Of a stretch of 64,000 bases of DNA, positions 37,223 to 45,583 are shown in pieces (the stretch's first letter is position 1; each line of letters opens with the position of its first letter). This DNA comes from Bacillus spizizenii TU-B-10. GTDB lineage: Bacteria > Bacillota > Bacilli > Bacillales > Bacillaceae. A program made the position numbers and the translations under genes. The notes below the pieces were generated by a model that ran no database searches, was not told the DNA's origin, and saw only the letters and a program-made list of their open reading frames with translations. The stretch is from positions 2,088,857-2,152,856 of the forward strand of contig NC_016047.1 in the NCBI RefSeq assembly GCF_000227465.1. The letters run 5' to 3'.

Positions 37223-37281
37223 AAAGACAATATATTGTCTTTATAATCATAACATTTCGTACTCTATTGTCAATATGTTGT
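37223..37281 (-). promoter_or_regulatory. Promoter and operators of the MarR-ABC operon
   Basis: On the minus strand TTGACA (37268-37273), a 16-nt spacer and TATGAT (37246-37251) form a strong sigma-A promoter. A perfect 20-bp palindrome AAAGACAATATATTGTCTTT (37223-37242) covers the start point. A second, imperfect copy (AGACAACATATTGACAAT) overlaps the -35. Two operators over one promoter is typical MarR autorepression. Confidence 0.75.
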
Positions 37282-37367
37282 CTATTTTTATTTAGAAAAG
37301 TTTTACAGCCCCCTCAACAATTCATACAATAATAACATACTGAACGATACGAAAAGAGGTAATGTTG

Positions 37368-37615
37368 ATGGCTCGTCATCGTGAATTCAATGAAGATCAA
37401 GCGTTGGAAGCCGCTATGAATCTGTTTGGGAGAAAGGCTACGAAGCCACTTCAAGATACGTCGTTCAGGCGAGTTAAAAAGCAAGATCAACGCTGAACAA
37501 AGGCGCAGACCTTTATTTTATTCTCATCGGGCTGACTGTGATGATGAAATCCCGCCCAGATCAGCCATTTGTACAGCATTCCGTATCGGAAATCCTTGCA
37601 TTACTGAACAAATGA
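37368..37615 (+). pseudogene. Decayed TetR-family regulator
   Basis: From ATG 37368 (with AAAGAGG upstream) the frame reads MARHREFNEDQALEAAMNLF, a typical TetR helix 1 of the LmrA/YxaF type. Just after it the reading frame is lost. The +1 frame continues GYEATS, hits a stop, then reads KARSTLNKGADLYFILIGLT and ends with VSEILALLNK, a TetR C-terminus. Much of the HTH and the core domain is missing, so there is an internal deletion plus a frame change. It faces away from the MarR-ABC operon. Confidence 0.75.
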
Positions 37616-37616
37616 T

Positions 37617-37643
37617 AAAAAGCGCCCTGAGACAGGGCGCTTT
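37617..37643. terminator. Terminator of yoaB (yoaDCB operon)
   Basis: GCGCCCTG pairs with CAGGGCGC around a 3-nt loop. The minus strand continues into TTTTT, 4 nt after the yoaB stop. Confidence 0.88.
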
Positions 37644-37647
37644 CTGA

Positions 37648-38892
37648 TTAAGATGCATATTGAGGAGACGTTTCCTCCTGTACTGCTTTTTCCTCAGGTA
37701 TATGAATGCATTTCGTCATGACTGCACTCGCAAGATAAAGGACCGCAAAGATCCAGACGACGCCTTGCGCACCGACGAGACCGATGAACAGCCAAGCGAG
37801 CGCAGGACCGACAAACGCTGATAAACCTGCAGCCAAATTCAACACAGACATGGCCGCTCCTTTGTCTTTTCCGGCCACCGTCGGCACAATCGCACCGATC
37901 GGTACATAGCCTGCCAACAAACCTCCCCAAATAAAGCCGATCACGCTGACAACCGCTACACTTCCGCCGGAGAAAACAGGTGCATAATATAATAGGATGG
38001 TGAAAATACCGCAGCCGACTCCACCAAACCAAATAACGGTATTTTTCCAGCCGAATTTATCGCCGACAATTCCAAAGATAAGGTTAAACACAATGTTCCC
38101 CAGAAAAATCGTTCCCCAAACCTGCAGCCACACATTGGTTGAAATCCCGTGCTGAGCCATGTGCATCGGTAAAAAGACTGGGAAACCATATGTACCAATG
38201 CTGTTGATGATTCTGATGATTCCGCCTGTAAGCACCTGAGGATTCGTAAAAAGAATGGTAACTCCTTTTAAAAGTTCCTCGGCTGTTTCCGATCTTTTTC
38301 GTTTCTTCTTTTCAAAACGGTCTTTATTGATAAACAATGCGAAGATGGCACCGAGACATACCCAGAATATCGAGCTCCAAAGCGTATTCAAATAGCCGAA
38401 TGCTTTGATCGCATAGCTTGAGTACCAAGCACCAAACACAAACATGCCGAGGCAATATGCAATCCAAAACCAGCCGACAGCAGTGCTCAGTTTGTTTTGG
38501 GGTGTTCTGTAAATGACCCATGTCAAGAAAGAATAAGCAAAAAGCGGGTAGCCTAACCCTTTTACGAAGTAAGTCACATACATCACAGGAAGGTTCAGCT
38601 GTTCAAATCCAAACACGATAAAGGCAGTTGTACCGATCACATAAAACAACAGCCCCATAAACATCGTCCGTTTTGCGCCAAATGCTTCGAGACATACACC
38701 TGAAAACCAGGAAGCTATGGCAAGCGCAATCCCGTAAATGCTAAAAATTGAAGCGGATTGCTGAACCGTAAGTCCGTTTTCGATCAGAAACGGGCTGAGC
38801 CAGCCTTGTTCAAGCCCGTCTCCCATCATAAACAAAACAACCCCTAAAAACCCCCAGGCAAGCCGCTTCGGTATTCCCATTTTATCTAACAT
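37648..38892 (-). CDS. yoaB: MFS transporter YoaB
   Basis: A 414-residue, 12-helix major facilitator protein. The start MLDKMGIPKR at 38892 is preceded by GGAGGAG; the ORF extends 10 codons further without such a site. It resembles sugar-acid/dicarboxylate type MFS carriers. It is the last gene of the operon behind a SAM riboswitch with a FGGY kinase and a 2-hydroxyacid dehydrogenase, so its substrate is probably a sugar-like or hydroxyacid compound linked to sulfur metabolism. Confidence 0.88.
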   Translation of the reverse strand: MLDKMGIPKRLAWGFLGVVLFMMGDGLEQGWLSPFLIENGLTVQQSASIFSIYGIALAIASWFSGVCLEAFGAKRTMFMGLLFYVIGTTAFIVFGFEQLNLPVMYVTYFVKGLGYPLFAYSFLTWVIYRTPQNKLSTAVGWFWIAYCLGMFVFGAWYSSYAIKAFGYLNTLWSSIFWVCLGAIFALFINKDRFEKKKRKRSETAEELLKGVTILFTNPQVLTGGIIRIINSIGTYGFPVFLPMHMAQHGISTNVWLQVWGTIFLGNIVFNLIFGIVGDKFGWKNTVIWFGGVGCGIFTILLYYAPVFSGGSVAVVSVIGFIWGGLLAGYVPIGAIVPTVAGKDKGAAMSVLNLAAGLSAFVGPALAWLFIGLVGAQGVVWIFAVLYLASAVMTKCIHIPEEKAVQEETSPQYAS

Positions 38893-38986
38893 ATCTGTCT
38901 CCTCCTTAGATGCTGATATCAATTACCGTATTACCTTGTTAAAGCCGAAAATTAGTTCATTCCTTAAAACAGCAGCACATACCGCC

Positions 38987-40450
38987 TTATATCAACACTT
39001 TGCTTTCTGACTCTGAAAAAAAACGCTGTGTTTGCTTCCATTCCTCATATAAAGCCAGTTCGACCCGACAGTCCTGCGGTTCGATCACCCGGATATTTGC
39101 TGACATCTCTTCCGTCAATTGAAAGGTTTCATTGCAAATGACTGCAGCGCCAACGACAGATGCCTGATGATATCCCTCTTGGACATAGATTTTTTTCTGA
39201 AGAAGGTCCGCGATATATTGAGTGAGTGCTTTGCTTTGGAATCCTCCTCCGCACACCCAAACAAAGTCACGTTCAAACGGAGTAACCTTTGTTAAAATGT
39301 CAAAGTTCCATTTGATCGAAAATGCGATCTCTTGCAGCGCCGCACGTACAAAATGTGCTCTCTTTAAATTTGAGGAAAGCGGGGCATCAAAAAGAAATCC
39401 GCCTCTCGTTAACGCATTCTTTTCTGCCGATAAGTAAGAACCGAGAGCCGCCACACACGCATTGTCTTCTTTAGCAAGGGCAGAAATCTCTTCCTCCATC
39501 ACTTCGTACGATTCATTTGGATAAAATATCTGTTTTAATTTTTGATAATTCAGGCCGGTAATTCCCGGATTCGTTTCCACAAGCCAATGTCCTTGATCTG
39601 TATGGCAGTTCAGCCATGCTTTATGTTTTGTGTCGCCATGATCAGCAGTAATTTTGGTTATTGGCGTTGTTGTCCCTGATACGATGACAATGTCCTCAAG
39701 CGCAGCGCCAGTGCTTTTCACAGCCAGTTGTGTATCACCGCCCCCTGCTATAACCTTAGCAGTTATAGAAAGGCCTAATTCGGACGCATATTCATTTGTT
39801 ATCGTTCCAATCGCTGTTCCCGCTCTTACAAGAGGCGGAAGGATGGATGGTGAAAAGCCGAATATGCCGCACATCTCTTCTGACCAAGTGTTTTGCTTCA
39901 CGTCAAACAACAGGGTTTCGGTTGCCTGCGATGGTTCATATGTCAAAATTCCGCTCAGCTGATATGTCACCCAATCACTGATGCTTGTAAAACTAGCAGT
40001 CTTTTCCCATAAAAAGGGCTGACGCTGTTTTAAACCATAAAGCTTGAGCGCAGAAAAAAGTGCAGTCGGGAGGCGGCCTGTGCGGCTGTATATCTCTTCC
40101 TGATTGGGTATACTCTCCTCCCACTCACGGCCGCGATTATCAATGTTCGGCAGCCCGAGAAAAGAGTCGCCGTTTTGATCGATCAGAACAATCCCCTGTC
40201 TTTGACTTGTCGATGTCAAACCAATAATGTCAATATCACCTGAACGAGAAAGCGCACGTTTTGCCAGTTTCATCACTTGCTTCCACAGCACCTGAGGAGA
40301 AAAATAACGGCTGTCCGGGTAAAGCGTCTCGGTAGCATACACGATGTCCTCCCTTTCAACCGTTTGAACGCTGCCCGATACACTTACGACCGCTACTCTC
40401 GCATTCCCTGTGCCGATATCAAAAACGAGATAGCCTTTTTGTTTTTTCAT
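38987..40450 (-). CDS. yoaC: FGGY-family carbohydrate kinase YoaC
   Basis: A 487-residue kinase of the xylulose/gluconate kinase family. The N-terminal phosphate motif DIGTGNARVAVV, the second-domain GGGDTQLAV and VSGTTTPI motifs and the C-terminal adenosine motif VCGGGFQSKAL are visible. It lies 17 nt downstream of yoaD. The S-box in front of the operon ties it to methionine/SAM status. The sugar substrate is unknown. Confidence 0.88.
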   Translation of the reverse strand: MKKQKGYLVFDIGTGNARVAVVSVSGSVQTVEREDIVYATETLYPDSRYFSPQVLWKQVMKLAKRALSRSGDIDIIGLTSTSQRQGIVLIDQNGDSFLGLPNIDNRGREWEESIPNQEEIYSRTGRLPTALFSALKLYGLKQRQPFLWEKTASFTSISDWVTYQLSGILTYEPSQATETLLFDVKQNTWSEEMCGIFGFSPSILPPLVRAGTAIGTITNEYASELGLSITAKVIAGGGDTQLAVKSTGAALEDIVIVSGTTTPITKITADHGDTKHKAWLNCHTDQGHWLVETNPGITGLNYQKLKQIFYPNESYEVMEEEISALAKEDNACVAALGSYLSAEKNALTRGGFLFDAPLSSNLKRAHFVRAALQEIAFSIKWNFDILTKVTPFERDFVWVCGGGFQSKALTQYIADLLQKKIYVQEGYHQASVVGAAVICNETFQLTEEMSANIRVIEPQDCRVELALYEEWKQTQRFFSESESKVLI

Positions 40451-40467
40451 TCCTGTAACCTCCTCTC

Positions 40468-41469
40468 TTAAACCTCTGTTTTCAGCTCATCTTTGTTATA
40501 CAGTGTCGGAATATTAAGAGTTTTTCCAACCTTCCACCTTTTGAGGGCTTCGTTCAGGATCGTCACGTGATGATCTTCTACTTCAAAGGTTGCTCCAGCG
40601 AGATGCGGTGTTGCCAGAACATTAGGCAATGAAATGAATTCGTAATCTGATTCCTCTGGAGGTTCATGATAAAAAACGTCTAAAATCGCTCCTCTGATTT
40701 TATGTTCTTTTAATACAGATAAAAGATCTTCACGGTTTACCACAACTGCTCTTGAAGTATTGACGAAAATCGCACTCTCTTTCATCAGATTAAAATACTT
40801 CCGATCAATAAGTCTCAGTGTTTTCTCAGTACGAGGCAGATGGACAGAAACGATATCACTGTCTGAAAACACCGTTTTGAGAGATACTTTTTCATACAGC
40901 GGATGATCGTCTTGTACGTATGGATCGTAATACTTTACTTTACAGTCAAACGCTGTCAGCAGTTTTGCAATCCTTTGACCAACCGCGCCGAACCCAACCA
41001 TGCCGACCGTTTTTCCCGTTAATTCGTTCCCTCTAAATTTGACATAAGCCTGCAAGTAATCGCTGTCCCATTTTCCATCCTTCAGCCATTGATTAGAGGA
41101 GCTGGTATGGCGGAGAAAGGAAATCACATTACCGATAAACATTTCAGCAACCGCTTGTGCATTCCGCCCGGGTGTATAGAAAACGGGTATACCTCTTTTT
41201 GATGCTGCGGCCACATCCACATTGGATGGCATTCCTCTGCACACGCCCACAAATGAAAGTTCTGGAGCAGATGCAAATACGCTGTCTGTTACTTGATCAA
41301 GCTCAGTAATCAAGCCTAACGCATGTGTTTCTTTTAGGAGCTGAATGAGTTCATCTTCCCGGTATGCCCGGCCTTGTTCCTTCCAGGGATGATAAGTAAC
41401 TGAGCCGAACAATTTTTCAAGCTCTTTTCGTCCTTCTTCGTTGTACGGTGCCGTAACCAAAACCGTCAT
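40468..41469 (-). CDS. yoaD: D-2-hydroxyacid dehydrogenase YoaD (phosphoglycerate dehydrogenase-like)
   Basis: A NAD-dependent 2-hydroxyacid dehydrogenase. The Rossmann motif is VGFGAVGQRI, the catalytic Arg lies in NTSRAVVV, the Glu in FYHEPP and the His in TPHLAGAT. I prefer the ATG at 41469 (MTVLVTAP, 333 aa), 12 nt after AAAAGG. In-frame ATGs upstream to 41493 exist but sit on the ribosome site. It is the first gene after the SAM-I riboswitch and its terminator. Confidence 0.88.
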   Translation of the reverse strand: MTVLVTAPYNEEGRKELEKLFGSVTYHPWKEQGRAYREDELIQLLKETHALGLITELDQVTDSVFASAPELSFVGVCRGMPSNVDVAAASKRGIPVFYTPGRNAQAVAEMFIGNVISFLRHTSSSNQWLKDGKWDSDYLQAYVKFRGNELTGKTVGMVGFGAVGQRIAKLLTAFDCKVKYYDPYVQDDHPLYEKVSLKTVFSDSDIVSVHLPRTEKTLRLIDRKYFNLMKESAIFVNTSRAVVVNREDLLSVLKEHKIRGAILDVFYHEPPEESDYEFISLPNVLATPHLAGATFEVEDHHVTILNEALKRWKVGKTLNIPTLYNKDELKTEV

Positions 41470-41508
41470 GGTGCAAAACATCCTTTTCATCATATTTTTC
41501 CATAAAAA

Positions 41509-41537
41509 AATCTCTTTCCGAAGATGGAAAGAGATTC
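41509..41537 (-). terminator. Riboswitch terminator in front of yoaD
   Basis: On the minus strand AATCTCTTTCC pairs with GGAAAGAGATT around a 6-nt loop, then seven T. It lies between the SAM-I aptamer and yoaD and is the expression platform that ends transcription when SAM is bound. Confidence 0.9.
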
Positions 41538-41587
41538 ATGTATAAGCGTGTCCTGTTTACAGACAGACGCCGGTTTAAACCTTGCTT

Positions 41588-41676
41588 TCCTATCTTTCAA
41601 GCTGACGCTTGCTGGAATTGGCACAATAATGTTGCCGAGGTTTCATAGGGCCAGTCCCTCCACCTCTCTGGATAGA
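41588..41676 (-). promoter_or_regulatory. SAM-I riboswitch (S-box) controlling yoaDCB
   Basis: Read on the minus strand, the segment opens with CTATCCAGAGAGGTGGAGGG, continues ACTGGCCCTATGAAACCTCG and GCAACATTATTGTGCC, and closes with GATAGG. That is the S-box P1-P4 core in order, including the GGUGGAGGGACUGGCCC block and the CCUCGGCAACC-type junction. It is followed by a terminator before yoaD. yoaDCB is a known S-box transcription unit in B. subtilis. Confidence 0.95.
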
Positions 41677-41716
41677 AAATGTTGAGTATGTAATTTTCAG
41701 AATGAAGAATACGTTT

Positions 41717-41745
41717 ATCATAAAGAAGTCTCAGATTGATGTCAA
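41717..41745 (-). promoter_or_regulatory. Promoter of the yoaDCB riboswitch transcript
   Basis: On the minus strand a perfect TTGACA (41740-41745), 17 nt and TATGAT (41717-41722) place the start of transcription about 30 nt before the aptamer. Confidence 0.8.
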
Positions 41746-41825
41746 TCTCTTTTTTCAGAATTGACGTTATCATCCGAAATGTTATAATTCTTACAAAATA
41801 TCTAACTAGAGAGAGGAACTGGGCC

Positions 41826-43868
41826 ATGAAATCTTTTGCCACACAACAAAACGGCATTTTTAAATCCGTTTGCTCGCTTGACTGCCCGGATCAGTGCGGA
41901 TTGTTAATACATAAAAAAGACGGAAAAATTGTGAAAGTCCAAGGTGATCCTGATCATCCTGTCACAGCCGGAAACATATGCAACAAAGTCCGAAACATGA
42001 CGGAGCGCATCTATGATGAAAAGCGGCTGACTACACCGCTTAAACGGACAGGTGCGAAAGGCCAAGCGATATTCGAACCGATTTCTTGGGAAGAGGCAAT
42101 CGATACCATTACCTCCCGCTGGAAACAGCTGATTGATGAAGAGGGAGCTGAAAGCATACTTCCGTACAGCTTTTACGGAAATATGGGGAAATTAACAGCT
42201 GAAGGTATGGACCGCCGCTTCTTTTACCGCATGGGTTCAAGCCAGCTCGAAAGGACGATTTGCAGCAAAGCAGGATCAGAGGGCTATAAATATACAATGG
42301 GTATAAGTGCGGGAATTGATCCTGAGGAAACCATTCATACGAAACTATTTATTTTTTGGGGAATCAACGCAGTCAGTACAAATATGCACCAAATTACTAT
42401 CGCCCAAAAAGCACGAAAACAAGGTGCCAAAATTGTCGTGATTGATGTTCATAAAAACCAGACAGGCCGTCTTGCAGATTGGTTTATTCCCATAAAACCC
42501 GGAACCGACAGCGCACTTGCTCTTGGCATCATGCACATCTTATTTAAAGAAAACCTTCATGATGAAGCATTTCTGTCTGAATACACGGTCGGCTATGAAG
42601 AGCTCCGTGAACACGTGAAACAGTATGATCCGGAGAAGGTATCACTGATCACCGGTGTCAGCACCGAAGATATGTATCAGCTGGCAAGAATGTACGGCGA
42701 AACCTCCCCTGCTTTTATTAGAATCGGAAACGGACTTCAACACCACGATAACGGCGGGATGATTGTACGGACGATTGCCTGTCTTCCGGCGGTCACTGGC
42801 CAATGGCTGCACACAGGGGGCGGCGCAATTAAGCATAACAGCGGAATTTTAGAATATAACACAAATGCCTTGCAGCGGCCTGACTTACTGAAGGGGCGCA
42901 CACCGAGATCATTTAATATGAATCAGCTGGGCAAAGTGCTTTTGGAAACAGATCCGCCGATTCGTTCTCTTTTTATTTACGGGACGAATCCAGCCGTTGT
43001 CGCTCCAGAAGCGAACAAAGTCGGACAGGGCTTGCTGCGGGAAGACCTGTTTACTGTGGTTCATGATTTATTTTTAACGGAAACGGCTGCATATGCGGAC
43101 ATTGTACTGCCTGCAACATCCGCTTTTGAAAATACTGATTTTTATACCTCCTACTGGCACCATTACATTCAGCTTCAGCAGCCAGTAATTGAGAAATATG
43201 GAGAAAGCAAGTCTAACACTGAGGTGTTCCGATTACTGGCTGAAGCAATGGGGTTCACAGACCAGGAGCTCAAAGATTCAGATGAAGAATTAATCCGCCA
43301 GGCGCTTGACCATCCAGATAACCCATATTTGGCGGAGATTGATTACGATTCACTTACTAAGCATTCATTTATGAAAGCGAAACGCGAAAAGCCGCTGTTT
43401 CCAGGCGAACTTCCGACTCCAAGCGGAAAAATAGAATTATACTCAGAGAAAATGAAACAAGCCGGTTTCCCGGCTTTACCGACACATACGCCTCTTACAT
43501 GCGATAACGAATATCCGTTTATGTATGTTCCGGGGCCAAACCATAATTTCTTAAACTCAACGTTTTCCAACAATGCGAAGCACATCAAGCTTGAAAGGAC
43601 GCCAAAGCTCTTTATCAACACAAAAGATGCTGAAGAACATGGAATCATTGATGGGGATCCTGTACGAATTTGGAACGGTCGGGGAGAATGCGAGCTGGCC
43701 GCTGCAGTCGGAGAACAAGTGCTGCCCGGGGTCGTAGTCAGCCAAGGATTATGGGCGGATGAAACAGGAAAAAAACAGCTTGTAAACGCGCTTACCCCAG
43801 ACCGCTTGTCCGATATGGGCGGCGGCGCCACCTTTTTTTCAGGACGTGTACAGATTGAAAAAGCATGA
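41826..43868 (+). CDS. yoaE: Molybdopterin oxidoreductase YoaE (formate dehydrogenase-like)
   Basis: A 680-residue member of the DMSO reductase family. The N-terminal 4Fe-4S motif is CSLDCPDQCG ... GNICNK, with Mo-bis-MGD domains and a C-terminal beta-barrel (GDPVRIWNGRGE). The start at 41826 (MKSFATQQ) has GAGAGGAA upstream; the ORF is open further left only by chance, over the riboswitch promoter. No signal peptide or Tat motif is seen, so the protein is probably cytoplasmic. It is divergent from yoaDCB. Substrate unknown; thiosulfate/polysulfide reductase-type or formate dehydrogenase-type activity are both possible. Confidence 0.9.
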   Translation: MKSFATQQNGIFKSVCSLDCPDQCGLLIHKKDGKIVKVQGDPDHPVTAGNICNKVRNMTERIYDEKRLTTPLKRTGAKGQAIFEPISWEEAIDTITSRWKQLIDEEGAESILPYSFYGNMGKLTAEGMDRRFFYRMGSSQLERTICSKAGSEGYKYTMGISAGIDPEETIHTKLFIFWGINAVSTNMHQITIAQKARKQGAKIVVIDVHKNQTGRLADWFIPIKPGTDSALALGIMHILFKENLHDEAFLSEYTVGYEELREHVKQYDPEKVSLITGVSTEDMYQLARMYGETSPAFIRIGNGLQHHDNGGMIVRTIACLPAVTGQWLHTGGGAIKHNSGILEYNTNALQRPDLLKGRTPRSFNMNQLGKVLLETDPPIRSLFIYGTNPAVVAPEANKVGQGLLREDLFTVVHDLFLTETAAYADIVLPATSAFENTDFYTSYWHHYIQLQQPVIEKYGESKSNTEVFRLLAEAMGFTDQELKDSDEELIRQALDHPDNPYLAEIDYDSLTKHSFMKAKREKPLFPGELPTPSGKIELYSEKMKQAGFPALPTHTPLTCDNEYPFMYVPGPNHNFLNSTFSNNAKHIKLERTPKLFINTKDAEEHGIIDGDPVRIWNGRGECELAAAVGEQVLPGVVVSQGLWADETGKKQLVNALTPDRLSDMGGGATFFSGRVQIEKA

Positions 43869-43974
43869 ACAAAAAAACGCCCAAATCACGTTCTGGCAGT
43901 TTTTTTGGTTGAAAATGAAACCCGGAGTATGCCAAGCCCGTATAACATAACATCGACATAATGGAGGCATGCAT

Positions 43975-44268
43975 ATGGACGTTTTTTTAGGAATCGGTGT
44001 TGCTTTAGCTGGATATTTTATCGGTGAAGGCTTAAAGCAAATGAACCATCCAAAAGCATATGAAAAAAGTGATACCTTTCTTATAAAAGAACGAGATATT
44101 CACTTTTACATCGGACATTTTTTAGGAATAACGACAACTGAGGCAAAACAGTTAGCTGGAGACATGACAGACATTCCATACATTGAAATAAACGGAAAAA
44201 AATATGTACAGAAACATATGTTAAAAGAATGGACATTCACATTAATTGAGAAACATCAGGGTGAATAA
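43975..44268 (+). CDS. yoaF: Conserved small protein YoaF
   Basis: A 97-residue protein with one N-terminal hydrophobic segment (LGIGVALAGYFIGEGL) followed by a soluble domain that looks like a small winged-helix or excisionase-type fold (KERDIHFYIGHFLGITTTEAKQLAGD ... INGKKYVQK). The start at 43975 rather than 43969 gives a 7-nt gap to GGAGG. The function is unknown. Confidence 0.78.
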   Translation: MDVFLGIGVALAGYFIGEGLKQMNHPKAYEKSDTFLIKERDIHFYIGHFLGITTTEAKQLAGDMTDIPYIEINGKKYVQKHMLKEWTFTLIEKHQGE

Positions 44269-44275
44269 AGCAAAT

Positions 44276-44312
44276 CTGAGGAGAGCGAGATTCATTGTCA
44301 CGCTCTTCTCAG
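44276..44312 (+). terminator. Stem-loop after yoaF
   Basis: A 12-bp stem (CTGAGGAGAGCG with CGCTCTTCTCAG, one G-U pair) has a 13-nt loop, 7 nt after the yoaF stop. It lacks a clear T-run, so termination may be weak or the loop may serve RNA stability. Confidence 0.5.
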
Positions 44313-44359
44313 TTCAGATGTATAGTCAGCTGATCATCCTCTCAGTTCAAACATCGATT

Positions 44360-44695
44360 CTATTTTAAGTAAACTTGTAAAGATACATTCTGATTGCCGT
44401 AAGACCAAACGGTGTTTTCAATTTTGAGGTTCTGGCTGAATGTTTCAATCCATACCTGTTTTGAGTTTAATAAAAGACAATTGCGCTGAGTTAAGCGTCA
44501 CTTCTTCAATCTGCTCGTTTTTTTGATACACAAATACAACTTTTATGGTATCTCCGTCTTTCGCCATATTCATCTTCAATGTCTCCCCTTTATGATACGT
44601 AGAATGCCACTCTTCTAAAATTTTTTAAACTTTATTTCGATATCCATGTCATTTCTCGTACAGCGCCCCCCCTTTTTTCTAAAACGCGAACCTGA
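44360..44695 (-). pseudogene. Decayed gene downstream of yoaG
   Basis: On the minus strand, directly after yoaG, one frame codes for LEEWHSTYHKGETLKMNMAK, then a DGDTIKVVFVYQKNEQIEEV segment up to about 44455. It then stops, while the next frame carries on WIETFSQNLKIENTVWSYGN and ends SLQVYLK before a TAG. Upstream the frame is also interrupted by stops near a run of seven G. The amphipathic beta-type sequence looks protein-coding but I do not recognise the family. It seems to be a once-intact partner of yoaG. Confidence 0.5.
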
Positions 44696-44696
44696 T

Positions 44697-45110
44697 TTAC
44701 TTTATTTTCCCGGTAAGCTGCACACGTTTATAAAGGATTAGAGAATCCCAAAACCAGTAAATCACTGCTGATGCAATACTCAACATATAATAAATATTTG
44801 ATTGGAATATCCATGATATTGAAGCAGGCTCATTGATAGCATAAAACAGGAATACAGAAATGAAAGCGAGTACAATGTAAAACGATAGATACATTAAACT
44901 GAATGTTCTTGCTGTTTTCTGCAAGATCATTTGCAGCGGAAAAGCAAAAAGCCCAAACATCATAAAACCATATAATAAAGCAAGTGCTCCTGTGAATAAA
45001 GCGATCATCAGCATGTGATAGGTGACGAGAGAATAAAATCCGAAAAGCAAACCAAAAGAAAGGCTGGATAGTCCTAACGTCATAAGCTGATATGATACCA
45101 TTTTGTTCAT
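44697..45110 (-). CDS. yoaG: Membrane protein YoaG
   Basis: A 137-residue protein with four hydrophobic helices (about residues 10-32, 34-60, 70-92 and 100-125) and a basic tail. The ribosome site GGAGGTG lies 6 nt before the ATG at 45110. The orthologue in B. subtilis is of unknown function, and I recall it in an ECF-sigma stress regulon, although I could not find a convincing -35/-10 here. A decayed gene follows it. Confidence 0.8.
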   Translation of the reverse strand: MNKMVSYQLMTLGLSSLSFGLLFGFYSLVTYHMLMIALFTGALALLYGFMMFGLFAFPLQMILQKTARTFSLMYLSFYIVLAFISVFLFYAINEPASISWIFQSNIYYMLSIASAVIYWFWDSLILYKRVQLTGKIK

Positions 45111-45278
45111 TTTTTCACCTCCTAACTGACTTTTTAATGGTGGCTGTTATGTTTACATGCAGATTCCTTCCCTAACCTGTCCTAATCTCTGCTTCTTTTT
45201 CAAACGTTTTGTACAGTGTTTCCCAGCTTTAGACAGCTTCTTCATATACGAAGTGTGCTAATAAAAGGTTTCAAAAAC

Positions 45279-45319
45279 GACCGAAGGTAAAGCCTCTCTG
45301 GCTTAAATGGGAAAGGGTC
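45279..45319 (+). ncRNA. Two-helix structured element upstream of small ORFs
   Basis: GACC (45279-45282) pairs with GGTC (45316-45319) and encloses AAGCC/GGCTT with a 5-nt loop. The flanking bases (CGAAGG, GGAAAG) look like conserved single-stranded joins, as in riboswitch or leader elements. I cannot match it to a known class. It lies about 85 nt upstream of the small ORF at 45405. Confidence 0.25.
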
Positions 45320-45404
45320 AACGAAAAAAAGCGAATGAATACCTGCCTAACAGACAGAATAAGAAGAGTTGATATTCAACACTTTTCGTAAAGGGGTGAC
45401 ACCA

Positions 45405-45527
45405 ATGAGTAAAAAAGGAATTCAAAATTCAAGTATTGAGCAAATAAGAAATGACCATGAGACTGAAACAGCTTTTAAAGTAGATGATCCTAAAAAACAT
45501 GGTTCTGATCCTAAAAGAACGAAATAA
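45405..45527 (+). CDS. Small hydrophilic protein, 40 aa
   Basis: ATG 45405 is preceded by AAGGGGTG at good spacing. The 40-residue product (MSKKGIQNSSIEQIRNDHET ... DPKKHGSDPKRTK) is charged, glycine-poor and lysine-rich, like small spore or stress proteins of Bacillus. It is followed by the DUF4025-type gene on the same strand 56 nt later, and the two probably form an operon. TGAATA followed by A-rich DNA upstream is weakly like a sigma-F/G -35 region. Confidence 0.6.
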   Translation: MSKKGIQNSSIEQIRNDHETETAFKVDDPKKHGSDPKRTK

Positions 45528-45583
45528 GTTTCGACTTAATCCCATATGACACAGTTAAATTTCAATAATCTGGAGTGAGTAAA

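Noticed and set aside
41597-41857. 86-codon minus-strand ORF over the yoaD leader
   Set aside because: It covers the promoter and SAM-I aptamer, which explain the sequence fully, and it has no ribosome site.
43869-43915. Hairpin after yoaE as a terminator
   Set aside because: Only a three-base GCC/GGC stem forms in front of the T-run, too weak to call.
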